A DNA stretch of 64,000 nt from Longispora sp040681875 (lineage in GTDB: Bacteria; Actinomycetota; Actinomycetes; Mycobacteriales; Micromonosporaceae). Under the pieces are notes generated by a model, which was not told the origin of the DNA, searched no databases, and worked only from the letters and a program-made list of their open reading frames with translations. Of the stretch, positions 47,379 through 55,561 are shown in pieces. A program made the position numbers and the translations under genes. How positions within the stretch are numbered: position 1 is the first letter of the stretch; the number at the start of each line of letters is the position of its first letter. The stretch spans positions 124,001 to 188,000 of the forward strand of contig NZ_JBFAZP010000002.1 of NCBI RefSeq assembly GCF_040681875.1, in the 5' to 3' direction.

Positions 47379-47969
47379 TCACGGCCGGAAGTAGCCGTCG
47401 AGCTGATGCCGTAGGCAGCGGTCGAGCGGTTCGAGCGAACGGTCGATCTTCATCCGGATCACCGCGCCCTCCCACGACTCGACCAGCACGTCCGCCAGCT
47501 CCGTCGCGTCGATGTCCGCCCGGACCGTGCCGTCGCGCTGGGCGGCGGCGAGCGCGTCGCGCACGTCGTCCCGCCAGGCGCGGAACGCCACCGCCAGCGC
47601 GTCCCGACAGGCGTCGCTGCCGTCGAGCTCGCCCGCCAGGTTCGCCAGCAGGCAACCCCCCGCGAACCGCGCCTCCTCGAACGCGGCCATCTGGCGCTCG
47701 AAGAACGTCCGCAGCCCGACCAGCGGGGCGGGGGCGTTCTCCATCGCCTCGGCCATGCTCCGGGCGGTGCAGTCGCGGTAGTAGCGGATGACGGCGACGC
47801 CCAGGTCCTCCTTGCTGGCGAAGTAGTTGTAGAAGGAGCCCTTGGGCACCTGGACCTCGTCGAGGATCTGTTTGATACCGGTGCCGTGGTAGCCGTTCTC
47901 CAGGAACGCGGCCGCACCCGCCTCGAGCAGCCGCGTACGGGTGCCGTCACTGAGTCTCGGTCGCGCCAT
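47379..47969 (-). CDS. TetR-family transcriptional repressor
   Basis: A 196-residue TetR protein. The HTH (about 20-55) reads GTGIKQILDEVQVPKGSFYNYF, the family hallmark, followed by SKEDLGVAVI. The C-terminal ligand domain is helical with a GGCLLANLAGEL segment typical of the AcuR/YxaF-like group. ATG 47969 is chosen because MARPRLSDGTR begins the domain and because the predicted promoter places transcription start at that ATG. It should repress itself and the SDR-tautomerase pair through the two ACGACCGGTCGT sites. Confidence 0.9.
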   Translation of the reverse strand: MARPRLSDGTRTRLLEAGAAAFLENGYHGTGIKQILDEVQVPKGSFYNYFASKEDLGVAVIRYYRDCTARSMAEAMENAPAPLVGLRTFFERQMAAFEEARFAGGCLLANLAGELDGSDACRDALAVAFRAWRDDVRDALAAAQRDGTVRADIDATELADVLVESWEGAVIRMKIDRSLEPLDRCLRHQLDGYFRP

Positions 47970-47975
47970 GAGAAG

Positions 47976-48005
47976 AACATACGACCGGTCGTCTTGGAAT
48001 GTCAA
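47976..48005 (-). promoter_or_regulatory. TetR-gene promoter with embedded operator; predicted leaderless start
   Basis: On the minus strand TTGACA (48005-48000) and TATGTT (47981-47976) are 18 bp apart, with the palindrome ACGACCGGTCGT (47981-47992) between them. The -10 box ends 6 bases before the ATG at 47969, so transcription should begin at or next to the start codon. No Shine-Dalgarno is visible, consistent with a leaderless mRNA. Confidence 0.7.
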
Positions 48006-48022
48006 CACGTAATCTCGAGGAC

Positions 48023-48697
48023 ATGACCGTTGTCTCCCTCGCCGCCGAACTCGTCCTCCTCACCCGCGACGCGTCGGGCGGTTCCCGGTTGGGTTCCGCG
48101 CACCTCACCCCGGGCGTGGGCGGGGCGTTGCTCCTGGAACTCGCGCTCGCCGAACGCGTCGAGGTCTCGGGCCGCAAGGTCATCGCCCGCGACACCCGCC
48201 CCGTCGGCGACTCCCCCACCGACGCCGCGCTCGCCCGGATCGCGACGGAGCGGGCCCGCACCCCCAAGGCCTGGGTGAACCTGCTCGGGAAGGCCGGCCG
48301 GCAGCCGGTCCTCGACCAGCTCGTCGGGGCCGGGATCCTCCGCGCCCACCACGACAAGGTCCTGCTCGTCTTCCCCCGGACCCGCTACCCGGACGCGCAC
48401 GGCACCCCGTCCCCCGCCGAGGCCGACGCGCTCCGGCGGATCCGGGCCGCCGTCACCGGCACCGGTGAGGTCCCCGCCCGGACCGCCGCGCTGTGCGCCC
48501 TGGTCGGCGCGGTCGGGTTCGACAGGAAGGTGTTCGGGGATCTGCCGCGTGGGCAGGTCCGGGCCCGGATGAAGGAGATCGGTGAGGGGGCTTGGGCGGC
48601 TGATGCCGTTCGGAGGGCCATTGCGGAAGTGCAGGCGGCGGTCATGGCGGGCATCGTCGCGTCCACGACTGCGTCTACGGCGGCGACGACCAGCTAG
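48023..48697 (+). CDS. GPP34 (GOLPH3/Vps74-like) family protein
   Basis: A 224-residue GPP34-domain protein. Family features are the opening SLAAELVLLTRD, the GVGGALLLELALAERVEV helix, the ARDTRPVGDSPTDAALARIA segment and the LVGAGILRAHHDK segment. The eukaryotic relatives bind phosphatidylinositol-4-phosphate; the role in actinobacteria, where these genes are common, is unknown. It is divergent from the TetR gene with only 53 bp between starts, so the TetR operator could also affect it. The Ala/Thr/Ser-rich C-terminal tail is probably disordered. Confidence 0.88.
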   Translation: MTVVSLAAELVLLTRDASGGSRLGSAHLTPGVGGALLLELALAERVEVSGRKVIARDTRPVGDSPTDAALARIATERARTPKAWVNLLGKAGRQPVLDQLVGAGILRAHHDKVLLVFPRTRYPDAHGTPSPAEADALRRIRAAVTGTGEVPARTAALCALVGAVGFDRKVFGDLPRGQVRARMKEIGEGAWAADAVRRAIAEVQAAVMAGIVASTTASTAATTS

Positions 48698-49158
48698 GGT
48701 CCGTCCGGGTTCCGGCGCCCGATGCCCGGCGCCCGGTGCCCGGTGCTTGATGCCCGGCGCCCGACGCCCGGCGCCTGGTGCTCGGCGCTTAATGCCCGAT
48801 GCCCGGCGCCCCCGTGCTCGGTGCCGTGCCCGATGCCCGGCGCTCGGTGCCCTCGTGCTCGGTGCTCGGTGCTCGGTGCTCGGTGCTCGGTGCGAGCGTC
48901 GGCGTCGGCCCCGGACCGGCCACGGGCGGTCCTGACGTCCGGGGTGTGCGCCGGGGCCGGCGGCGGGCTTCGGCGCGGGGCCGGTTCGGCGGTCGGCGAC
49001 GCTGGCAGGGCCTAGCGGGTGCGTGGGGCGGTGCCGGGTGGGTGTGGTGTCGCGCGGCTCAGTGGTGGGCGGGCGGTGCCGGGCAGGCCGGGGGTGTCGT
49101 GCGACTCGGCGGTGGGCGGTGCCGGCAGCCCGGTGTGCGGCCCGGGATACCGTAGGTG
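48698..49158. repeat. Intergenic tandem-repeat block
   Basis: Positions 48714-48893 consist of degenerate units of GATGCCCGGCGCC and GGTGCTCG, the latter as an almost pure run at about 48855-48893. The remaining 250 bp are GC-rich with no supported gene. Confidence 0.75.
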
Positions 49159-50052
49159 ATGCCCGAACAGGAAACTCCCCGCGCCTCGACCGCCCCGCTC
49201 GGTAGCCACCGCTCCGCCGAACGGCTCTCCGAGCGCACCGGCCTGCGGGTCAAGCCCAGCGACATCGACGACCTCGCCGCGGCCGGCGCGCTCGTCCCCG
49301 TGGGGCAGTACAAGGGGAATCCGATCTTCCGGCTCAACGACCTCGACGGGGTCGACAAGGACCAGATCGCGGAGATCGTCGAACGCCGGCAGAACTGGCG
49401 GGCCGTCAGCAAGTCCGCGAGCGGGGCGCTGGAGCTGCTCGGCTGGAACAAGGAGGACTTCCAGCGGCTCACGGCCGAGCGGGGCATCACGGCGGGCCCG
49501 GGCGGCCGGTACGCGGTGGCCGACCTGGAGAAACTCGCCGCCGACCCGGCGCTCGTCGCCGAACTGGCCGCCGACCGGCTGCTGACCCTCGACGAGGCCG
49601 CCGCGCACCTCGGGGTGCGCCGCCTCGACCTCGACTACTGCCTGGCCGCCGGCTGGCTCAGCCCGCACGCGCACCGCCGGGCCGCCGCCGGCCGGAACAA
49701 GGGCGCCACGGTCTCGGTGCCGCTGTACCGCACGGCCGACGTGGACGCCCTCCTCGACGTGTACGGCGTGGACTGGGCCGAGGTCCGGGCCGCCCGCCCC
49801 GGGGTACCGTCGCCGCTGGCCGAGTGGACCCGACTGCCCGCCGCGCGCGCCGCCGCGATCCGGGGCTTCTGCGCCGAACTGGCGGCCTGGTACCGGATCG
49901 AGGTCCGCGCGACCTGGCGCGCCGAGACGGACATCTGGGACGTCGAGTGGACCCGCGACGGGGCCGGCGAACCGACCGTCGAGCAGGTGGAACAGGCGGT
50001 GGACGGGCACTCGGTGCGGGCGTACTGGCCGGACATGGAGCTGCGGGCGTAG
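49159..50052 (+). CDS. Hypothetical protein, 297 aa, possible DNA-binding
   Basis: No named family is recognised. Two segments look like MerR/excisionase-type small helix-turn-helix units: LSERTGLRVKPSDIDDLAAA near residue 25 and LLTLDEAAAHLGVRRLDLDY near 140. Both are followed by short wings, and a charged, Trp-rich C-terminal region follows (about 220-297). It may be a regulator or nucleic-acid-binding protein. ATG 49159 and GTG 49156 are adjacent candidate starts. Coding character is strong throughout, unlike the repeat-filled flanks on both sides. Confidence 0.7.
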   Translation: MPEQETPRASTAPLGSHRSAERLSERTGLRVKPSDIDDLAAAGALVPVGQYKGNPIFRLNDLDGVDKDQIAEIVERRQNWRAVSKSASGALELLGWNKEDFQRLTAERGITAGPGGRYAVADLEKLAADPALVAELAADRLLTLDEAAAHLGVRRLDLDYCLAAGWLSPHAHRRAAAGRNKGATVSVPLYRTADVDALLDVYGVDWAEVRAARPGVPSPLAEWTRLPAARAAAIRGFCAELAAWYRIEVRATWRAETDIWDVEWTRDGAGEPTVEQVEQAVDGHSVRAYWPDMELRA

Positions 50053-51223
50053 CTGCGCCGGAGATCCGGTCGGGTGCGGCCGGATGCAGTTGGGTTCTGC
50101 CTGCGGGGTGCCGGATCGCGGTGCCGGCTTGTCGGCGACCCTGGTGCCGAGGCATCGCGCGCGGCGGGGTGCGCGGCCGTTCGGTGATCCGGTGCCGCGC
50201 CAACCTCGCCGCGGATACCGGCACCCGCCGATCGCGAGACACCACCACACCGGCAGTCATCGACGTCGACCTGGGCGGCGGGACGTGGGCTGATGTGCGG
50301 CGCGATCGCAGCTGTTCTGGGCGCGTGGCACGCGCATGGCCGTCCCGAACGTGGGACACGATCACGGCTGCCCCGGGATCCACGGCGCATGCGCGGCCAT
50401 CCTGAACGCGCGGCCCGACAGTAGCCGCCCCGGGCCTGCGGCGCATGTGACCGGCCGCCCTGAACGTGCGACGCGATCGCAGCCGCCCCGAATCTGCAGC
50501 GCATGCGCGGCCGCCTGAACGCGTGGCCCGATGCCAGCCGCTCCGGATCTGTAGCGCATGCGCGGCCGTCCGGAAGACGCGACGCGATCACGGCTGCCCC
50601 GGATCTGTGGCACGTGCACGGCCGCCTTGAACACGCGGCCCGATGGCAGCCGCTCCGGGTCTGTGGCGCGTGTGCCTGGCCGTCCTGAACGCGTGACGCG
50701 ATCGCGGCCGCCCCGGATCTGTGGCGCGTGTGCCCAGCCGCCCAGAACGCGCGACTCGATCGCAGCCGCCCCGAATCTGTGGCGCATGCACGGCCGGCTG
50801 AACGAGCGGCCCGATGGCAGCCAGCCCGGGTCTGTGGAGCGTGTGCCTGGTCGTGCTGAACGCGCGACTCGATCGCGGCCGCTCCGGAGGGGTAGGGGCG
50901 TGTGTGGCCGGCCTGAGCAGCTGGTTCGATGGTGGCCGCTTCGGATCTGTGGCGCGTACGCGGCTGTCGGGGTGCGCGGCGTTCGCGCGCATGGACTCCT
51001 GGTTGGCCTTCGCTCGCGGGCTCGGTCAAGGTGGGCGGAGGCGTCGTCCACTGTGCGTACCCGTCGAAGGGTGTTGATCTTTTGGGGTTGTCGTCATTGG
51101 GCGAACGGGCGGCGAGCGGGGTCCGGGTAGGCTCGGCACCGCGCGCGGCGGCCCGGCCCGACGCGTCTACAGGTGTCCCGCGACACCCGGCCGGGTAGGA
51201 ATCGACGAGTTGTGGAGCGTGGC
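50053..51223. other. 1.2-kb intergenic region dominated by a minisatellite
   Basis: No gene is supported. About 690 bp are the tandem array described separately. The last 250 bp (50970-51223) should hold the promoter of the kinase gene. A short less GC-rich patch (gttgatcttttggggttg) lies at 51072-51090. Confidence 0.6.
50280..50965. repeat. Minisatellite, about 12 units of 55-58 bp
   Basis: The phrase CTGAACGCGCGrCyCGATsG followed by CAGCCGCyCCGGATCTGTGG recurs near 50402, 50460, 50515, 50571, 50627, 50685, 50743, 50799, 50856 and 50912, with degenerate units before 50402. Many neighbouring units alternate between a CGCGATCGCAGCCGCCCC form and a CCCGATGGCAGCCGCTCC form, hinting at a dimeric unit of about 114 bp. 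Open frames through it are periodic artefacts. Confidence 0.85.
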
Positions 51224-53791
51224 GTGGTCGAGGGAACCCGGATCGTCGGCGGACGCTACAGCCTGGGCGAACGCATCGCCGCCGGCGCGATGGGCGTCGT
51301 CTGGCGGGGCCAGGACCTGCGCCTCGGCCGGGTGGTCGCGATCAAGGAACTCCTCCTGCGCGGCGCCGGCGACCCGATCGCCGTCTCCGAGGCCAAGCGC
51401 CGCGCCATCCGGGAGGCCCGGATCGCCGCCCGGCTGCACCACCCCAACGCCGTCACCCTCTTCGACGTCGTCGAGGACTCGGACCAACCCTGGCTCATCA
51501 TGGAGTACCTGCCCTCGCAGAACCTCACCATGGTCCTCGCCGAACGCGGCCCCCTGTCGCCCGTCGAAGTGGCCGGGATCGGCCGGCAGTTGGCCTCCGC
51601 GCTCGCCGCCGCGCACGCCGCCGGGATCGTGCACCGGGACGTCAAGCCGGGAAACGTGCTGGTCACGCCGCACGGGACCGTGAAGATCACGGACTTCGGG
51701 ATCTCGCGGGCCGTCGGGGACGCGACCATCACGGCCGCGAGCATCATCTCCGGGACACCCGCGTATCTGGCGCCCGAGGTCGCGCGCGGCGGGGACGCCG
51801 ACCATCCGTCGGACGTGTTCTCGCTGGGGGCGACGCTGTACAGCGCGGTCGAGGGGGTGCCGCCGTTCGGGACGGACACGAATCTGATCGCGTTGCTGCA
51901 CCGGGTGGCCGGGGGTGTGTTGCGGCCGCCGGTGCAGGGTGGGGTGTTGACGCCGGTGTTGTTGGAGATGTTGCACCGGGATCCTGGGGTTCGGCCCGGG
52001 ATGGCGGAGGTGGCTGAGAGGTTGGGGGGGCTGGCTGGGGGGAGTCGGCTGGGGTTGGGGAGTGGGGTTGGGCTGGGTGGGGCTCGGGGTGGGGTTGCTC
52101 GTGGTGGCGTGGCGCGAGGTGAGGGGGCTGAGGGGGCTCCGGGTGGATTGGCGCCTACGCTGATTTCTGCTCTCGGGCCTGGGGGGCGGTCGATCCTGGA
52201 CTCGGCTCCGGAGGCTGGGTCCGGATCTGGCTCGGGTTCTGCTTCTGCTTCTGCTTCTGAGTCGGTTTCGCCTGCGGGTCCTGGGTCTGGAGGTCGTTCC
52301 GCCACGTCTGCGAAGGTGCCGTCGGGGTCGGATTCGGACGTGGATTCGTACGTTGGGTCCGTTCCGAAATCGGACTCGGATTCTGCGTCAGCATCCGGGC
52401 TAGGTGTGGCATCTACCCTTGCTTCGGGATCGGGTGTCGATGCGGATGGCGACCGGCGTTCGGGTCCTGGGCGAGGTCCAGCGGCGGGTGTGAGCCCGGC
52501 TTCGACCTCGGCACGGGTAACGGGCTCGGAATCTGCGTTGGCCGGGAACCTAGCCTCAGACTCGAACTCAGACTCTGGCTCGAACTCTGACACGAACCCG
52601 GAGACGGACTCGGAGACGGACTCGGGCCAGGGTTCGGGTCGTCGTTTGGACCCGCGTCGGGACTCGGGCGGTGGCGCAGGTCCCGACTCGAGCCTGGCTC
52701 AGGGTGTGACTCCGGGTTCCGCCTTGGCCCCGGGGCCGGCCCTGGTCCCGGATTCGGCCCTCGATCCAGATCCGGCGCAGTCCCGGGGTTCGAACGTGGA
52801 TTCGGACACGGGATCGGCGATGCCCCTTGCCTCAGACTCGGCACCGGCACAGGTATCGGCACTGGACCTAGATGCGGAGTCTGACGCGGCGTCTTCGCAG
52901 GACACGGCGTCCGGGTCGGCCGATGATGCTGCTTCAGGACGGAGTTCGGTGGCCGTCGTGAGCGAACATGCGGAACAGGAGTCGATTGTCGATTCCGTTC
53001 CGGCGCCGATCCGAAAGTCAACGTCCATACCGACTTCGTCACCGGGTTCGACCCCGGCCCCGACCCGGGCTTCGGCTTCGGCTTCGGCTTCGGCTTCGGC
53101 TTCGGCTTCGGGCACAACGACTGCGGCGGCGAAAGCGGCACGGGTCGCGGCCGTGGTGGAGGCGGCGAGGGCTGGCGCCCAGGCTTCGGCCCGGACCCGG
53201 CCGTCCGCTGTGGCCGGGGCGTCGGGATCGGAGACGGCGTCCCGTTCCCGGCGAAGGTATGTGCTGGTCGCGGCCATCGTGGCGGTACTCGCCACCGCCG
53301 GCCTCGTGGCCGTACTCGTCAACAAGGGCGATAGTCCCGGCGCCACCGGGCCGCAGCCGACCTGGTTCAGCTCCGCCGGCAAGCCCACGCTCGCCGGGTC
53401 CACCAGCCCCTCGTCCCCCGGATCATCCACCGGCGCCACCTCCGCCCCGTCCGCCTCCCCGTCGGGCAGAGCCCCGGAAGGGGCGGCCACCACTCCGCCG
53501 CGGGCGATCGCGGACTACTACGCGCTGATGCCGGGCGACACCCAGGCCGGCTACGCCCGGCTGTCGGACCGGTTCAAGCAGGACCGCGCGCGCTCGTACG
53601 GCGACTACCAGGCATTCTGGGGCCAGATCCGGTCGGTGACCGCCACGGAGGTGACCGCTGTGGACGAGAGGGCGGTGTCGGCGACGATCACGTACACGAC
53701 CTCGTCCGGCGAGACCTCCCAGGAGCGGCACGTGTACGGCCTCGTGCAGGTGAACGGCCAATGGGTCATCGACAGCCAGCGCATGGCATAG
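51224..53791 (+). CDS. Membrane-anchored Ser/Thr protein kinase (PknB-like) with giant low-complexity linker
   Basis: An 855-residue kinase. The N-terminal kinase domain (about 8-275) has Lys41 (VAIKEL), Glu66, Asp139 in HRDVKPGNV, DFG at 157-159 and APE; the glycine loop reads AAGAMG, with Ala for the first Gly. About 390 residues of Gly-, then Ser/Ala/Asp-rich disordered sequence follow. Next are one membrane helix (YVLVAAIVAVLATAGLVAVLV, about 680-700) and an external NTF2/SnoaL-like domain of about 100 residues (AIADYYALMPGDTQAGYARL...). There are no PASTA repeats. GTG 51224 is chosen for its GGAG site (51214-51217). Upstream in-frame GTGs exist but lack such a site. It probably senses an extracellular ligand. 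Confidence 0.9.
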   Translation: MVEGTRIVGGRYSLGERIAAGAMGVVWRGQDLRLGRVVAIKELLLRGAGDPIAVSEAKRRAIREARIAARLHHPNAVTLFDVVEDSDQPWLIMEYLPSQNLTMVLAERGPLSPVEVAGIGRQLASALAAAHAAGIVHRDVKPGNVLVTPHGTVKITDFGISRAVGDATITAASIISGTPAYLAPEVARGGDADHPSDVFSLGATLYSAVEGVPPFGTDTNLIALLHRVAGGVLRPPVQGGVLTPVLLEMLHRDPGVRPGMAEVAERLGGLAGGSRLGLGSGVGLGGARGGVARGGVARGEGAEGAPGGLAPTLISALGPGGRSILDSAPEAGSGSGSGSASASASESVSPAGPGSGGRSATSAKVPSGSDSDVDSYVGSVPKSDSDSASASGLGVASTLASGSGVDADGDRRSGPGRGPAAGVSPASTSARVTGSESALAGNLASDSNSDSGSNSDTNPETDSETDSGQGSGRRLDPRRDSGGGAGPDSSLAQGVTPGSALAPGPALVPDSALDPDPAQSRGSNVDSDTGSAMPLASDSAPAQVSALDLDAESDAASSQDTASGSADDAASGRSSVAVVSEHAEQESIVDSVPAPIRKSTSIPTSSPGSTPAPTRASASASASASASASGTTTAAAKAARVAAVVEAARAGAQASARTRPSAVAGASGSETASRSRRRYVLVAAIVAVLATAGLVAVLVNKGDSPGATGPQPTWFSSAGKPTLAGSTSPSSPGSSTGATSAPSASPSGRAPEGAATTPPRAIADYYALMPGDTQAGYARLSDRFKQDRARSYGDYQAFWGQIRSVTATEVTAVDERAVSATITYTTSSGETSQERHVYGLVQVNGQWVIDSQRMA

Positions 53792-53857
53792 CCCACGGAC
53801 AACACCCACCAGCGCTGGACCCGCGAACCCGGGCGCACCCCATCGGGTGGGCCCAGA

Positions 53858-54298
53858 TCACTTCTTGGCTTTGGTGTACGTGCACATGTCGTAATCGTCG
53901 GGGTCGCCGATGAATGCGTAGAGGTGTTCGTCGTCGACGATCTGGAAGTTCTGATGCGGCGGTCCGGTCTCCAGGGTGAGGACCTGTTCGGGGTCGAAGC
54001 TCTCGGGCCCCTCCAGGGTCCACGTGCCGGAGTCGTTGATCCGGGTCGATCCCGGGGTTCTGCGGTTGTCGCCGCACTCGAGGACGTCGGTTCTGGTGAA
54101 CGTGCCATTGGCGTTGATGGTGAGCGTGCCGCCGTGTGGGCCGTCCCAGTTGCCGACGACGTCGGCGGCCACCACGTCCGGGGATGGTCCGACCCAGCCG
54201 CAACAGCAGCACGAGGCCAGGCTGCAGCCGCCGAGGAGGACCGCGACGAGCGTCCAGCGGGCGGCGAACCACGCCCGACCTTTGAACACGTTCAACAT
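53858..54298 (-). CDS. Putative lipoprotein
   Basis: A 146-residue exported protein with an N-terminal hydrophobic segment and the lipobox LLGG-Cys at about residues 21-25, directly followed by a Cys-rich stretch (CSLASCCCCGW). The mature domain is a lipocalin-like small beta-barrel by appearance: GNWDGPHGGTLTINANGTFTR, SGTWTLEGPESF and HLYAFIGDP. One Cys near each end could pair. It converges on the kinase gene, 66 bp from its stop. The function is unknown; proteins of this look often sit on the outer face of the membrane. Confidence 0.75.
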   Translation of the reverse strand: MLNVFKGRAWFAARWTLVAVLLGGCSLASCCCCGWVGPSPDVVAADVVGNWDGPHGGTLTINANGTFTRTDVLECGDNRRTPGSTRINDSGTWTLEGPESFDPEQVLTLETGPPHQNFQIVDDEHLYAFIGDPDDYDMCTYTKAKK

Positions 54299-54817
54299 GG
54301 GCGCAGCCTAGCGCGGGTGGCCTGGTTTCGGGGGCCCGCTCCCCCGTCGTGATCTAGCACCGCCGCGGCTGATGGCACTCGACGGTGGCGTCGTCCGACC
54401 GGCGGAACTGGGTACCCGCTGCACCACACCCAGCTTGGCGCGGCATGGCAGGGCGGCCTTGTCCGGGTTGTTCCGCTACGGGCCTCCGGACCGCAGTAGG
54501 TCATGGGGATCCTTGGTACGTCGGGACCGCCGCAGGTCACGGGGACCTCGGTGCGTCAAAGCGACCGCGGTAGGTCGCCGCGAGCGCCGCAGGTCACAGG
54601 GACTGCGGTAGGTCGCACACGCGACGGCGTCGTCCGTTCGGGGGCACCGGATGCCGCAGGTGCCCGTCCAGCGAAACGTGCAGGCCAAGCCACACCTCAC
54701 CCCCTCGCGGCGTCGGACTGCTCCTCTGAGCGGCCTTCGCTGGGTTGTTCGTCCGTAGGTCGACCCCGGGGGCGCGCCGAACATGGTGCGCACCTGGGCG
54801 TTTGTCGAGCGTCGCGG
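54299..54817. other. Intergenic stretch with degenerate direct repeats
   Basis: No gene is supported. At about 54495-54620 the phrase GCAGGTCACrGGGACC...GGTAGGTCG recurs three or four times with 30-40 bp spacing. The remainder is GC-rich spacer that should hold the lipoprotein promoter on its left side. Confidence 0.5.
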
Positions 54818-55561
54818 TCAGGGTTCGGGTCTGACCATGCCGGTTTCGTAGGCCAGCACCACCGCCTGGACCCGGTCCCGGAGCTGGAGCTTGGCCAGGA
54901 TCCTTCCGACGTGCGTCTTCACTGTCGTCTCCGCCACGTAGAGTCGCGCACCGATTTCGAGGTTGGACATCCCTTCCGCCACCAGTAGGAGCACCTGCCG
55001 TTCGCGGTCGGTCAGCGCGGCCAGCCGCGCGGCTCCCGTCGCCCCGATGGTCGCCACGGCCACCGGGCCCGTGTCGTCCGGCCCCCCTTCCGATCCTGAT
55101 CCGGGTGGGAAGGCCGCAGGGTCGGACGGAGCCGCGACGAACTGGCCGGCGAAGCGCTCCAGCAAGCGTCGGGTGATCCGGGGCGCGACAACCGCGTCGC
55201 CGCTGGCCACGATCCGGATCGCCGCGAGCAACTCGGCCGACGGCACGTTCTTGAGAAGGAAGCCGCTGGCGCCGGCCTGCAGCGCCGCGAACGCGTCCTC
55301 GTCGGTGTCGAAGGTGGTGAGCACCAGGACCCGGGGACCTTCCGGTCGGGCACAGAGCACCCGGGTGGCGGCCACGCCGTCCATGACCGGCATCCGGATG
55401 TCCATCACCACGACATCGGCGACGACATCCCGCAGCAGCCGCAGCGCCTCGGCCCCGTCGCCGGCCTCGCCGACCACCTCCATGTCGTCCTGGGCGGACA
55501 GGATCACCCGGAAACCGGCCCGGACCAGCTCCTGGTCGTCCACCACTACCAGCCGGATCAC
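54818..55561 (-). CDS. NarL/LuxR-type response regulator
   Basis: A 247-residue response regulator. The receiver domain (1-120) has acidic residues Asp8-Asp9, phospho-acceptor Asp54 (VVVMDIRMP), the Thr of LTTFD near 82 and Lys104. The LuxR HTH (about 183-245) reads LTDRERQVLLLVAEGMSN and VAETTVKTHVGRILAKL. The linker between them (about 140-175) is unusually long and Gly/Asp/Ser-rich. GTG 55561 overlaps the histidine-kinase stop (GTGA), so both are translated together as a two-component pair. Confidence 0.93.
   Translation of the reverse strand: MIRLVVVDDQELVRAGFRVILSAQDDMEVVGEAGDGAEALRLLRDVVADVVVMDIRMPVMDGVAATRVLCARPEGPRVLVLTTFDTDEDAFAALQAGASGFLLKNVPSAELLAAIRIVASGDAVVAPRITRRLLERFAGQFVAAPSDPAAFPPGSGSEGGPDDTGPVAVATIGATGAARLAALTDRERQVLLLVAEGMSNLEIGARLYVAETTVKTHVGRILAKLQLRDRVQAVVLAYETGMVRPEP

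Noticed and set aside
48582..48935. Periodic peptide frame (PGARCLMPGARRP-like) in the tandem-repeat block
   Set aside because: The periodicity comes from the DNA repeat; there is no ribosome site, signal peptide or family resemblance.
50280..50965. CRISPR array
   Set aside because: The units are contiguous degenerate repeats of about 57 bp without unique spacers, and no cas gene is nearby.
50300..51130. Several open frames across the minisatellite, both strands
   Set aside because: All show the repeat period in their translations and lack starts with ribosome sites.
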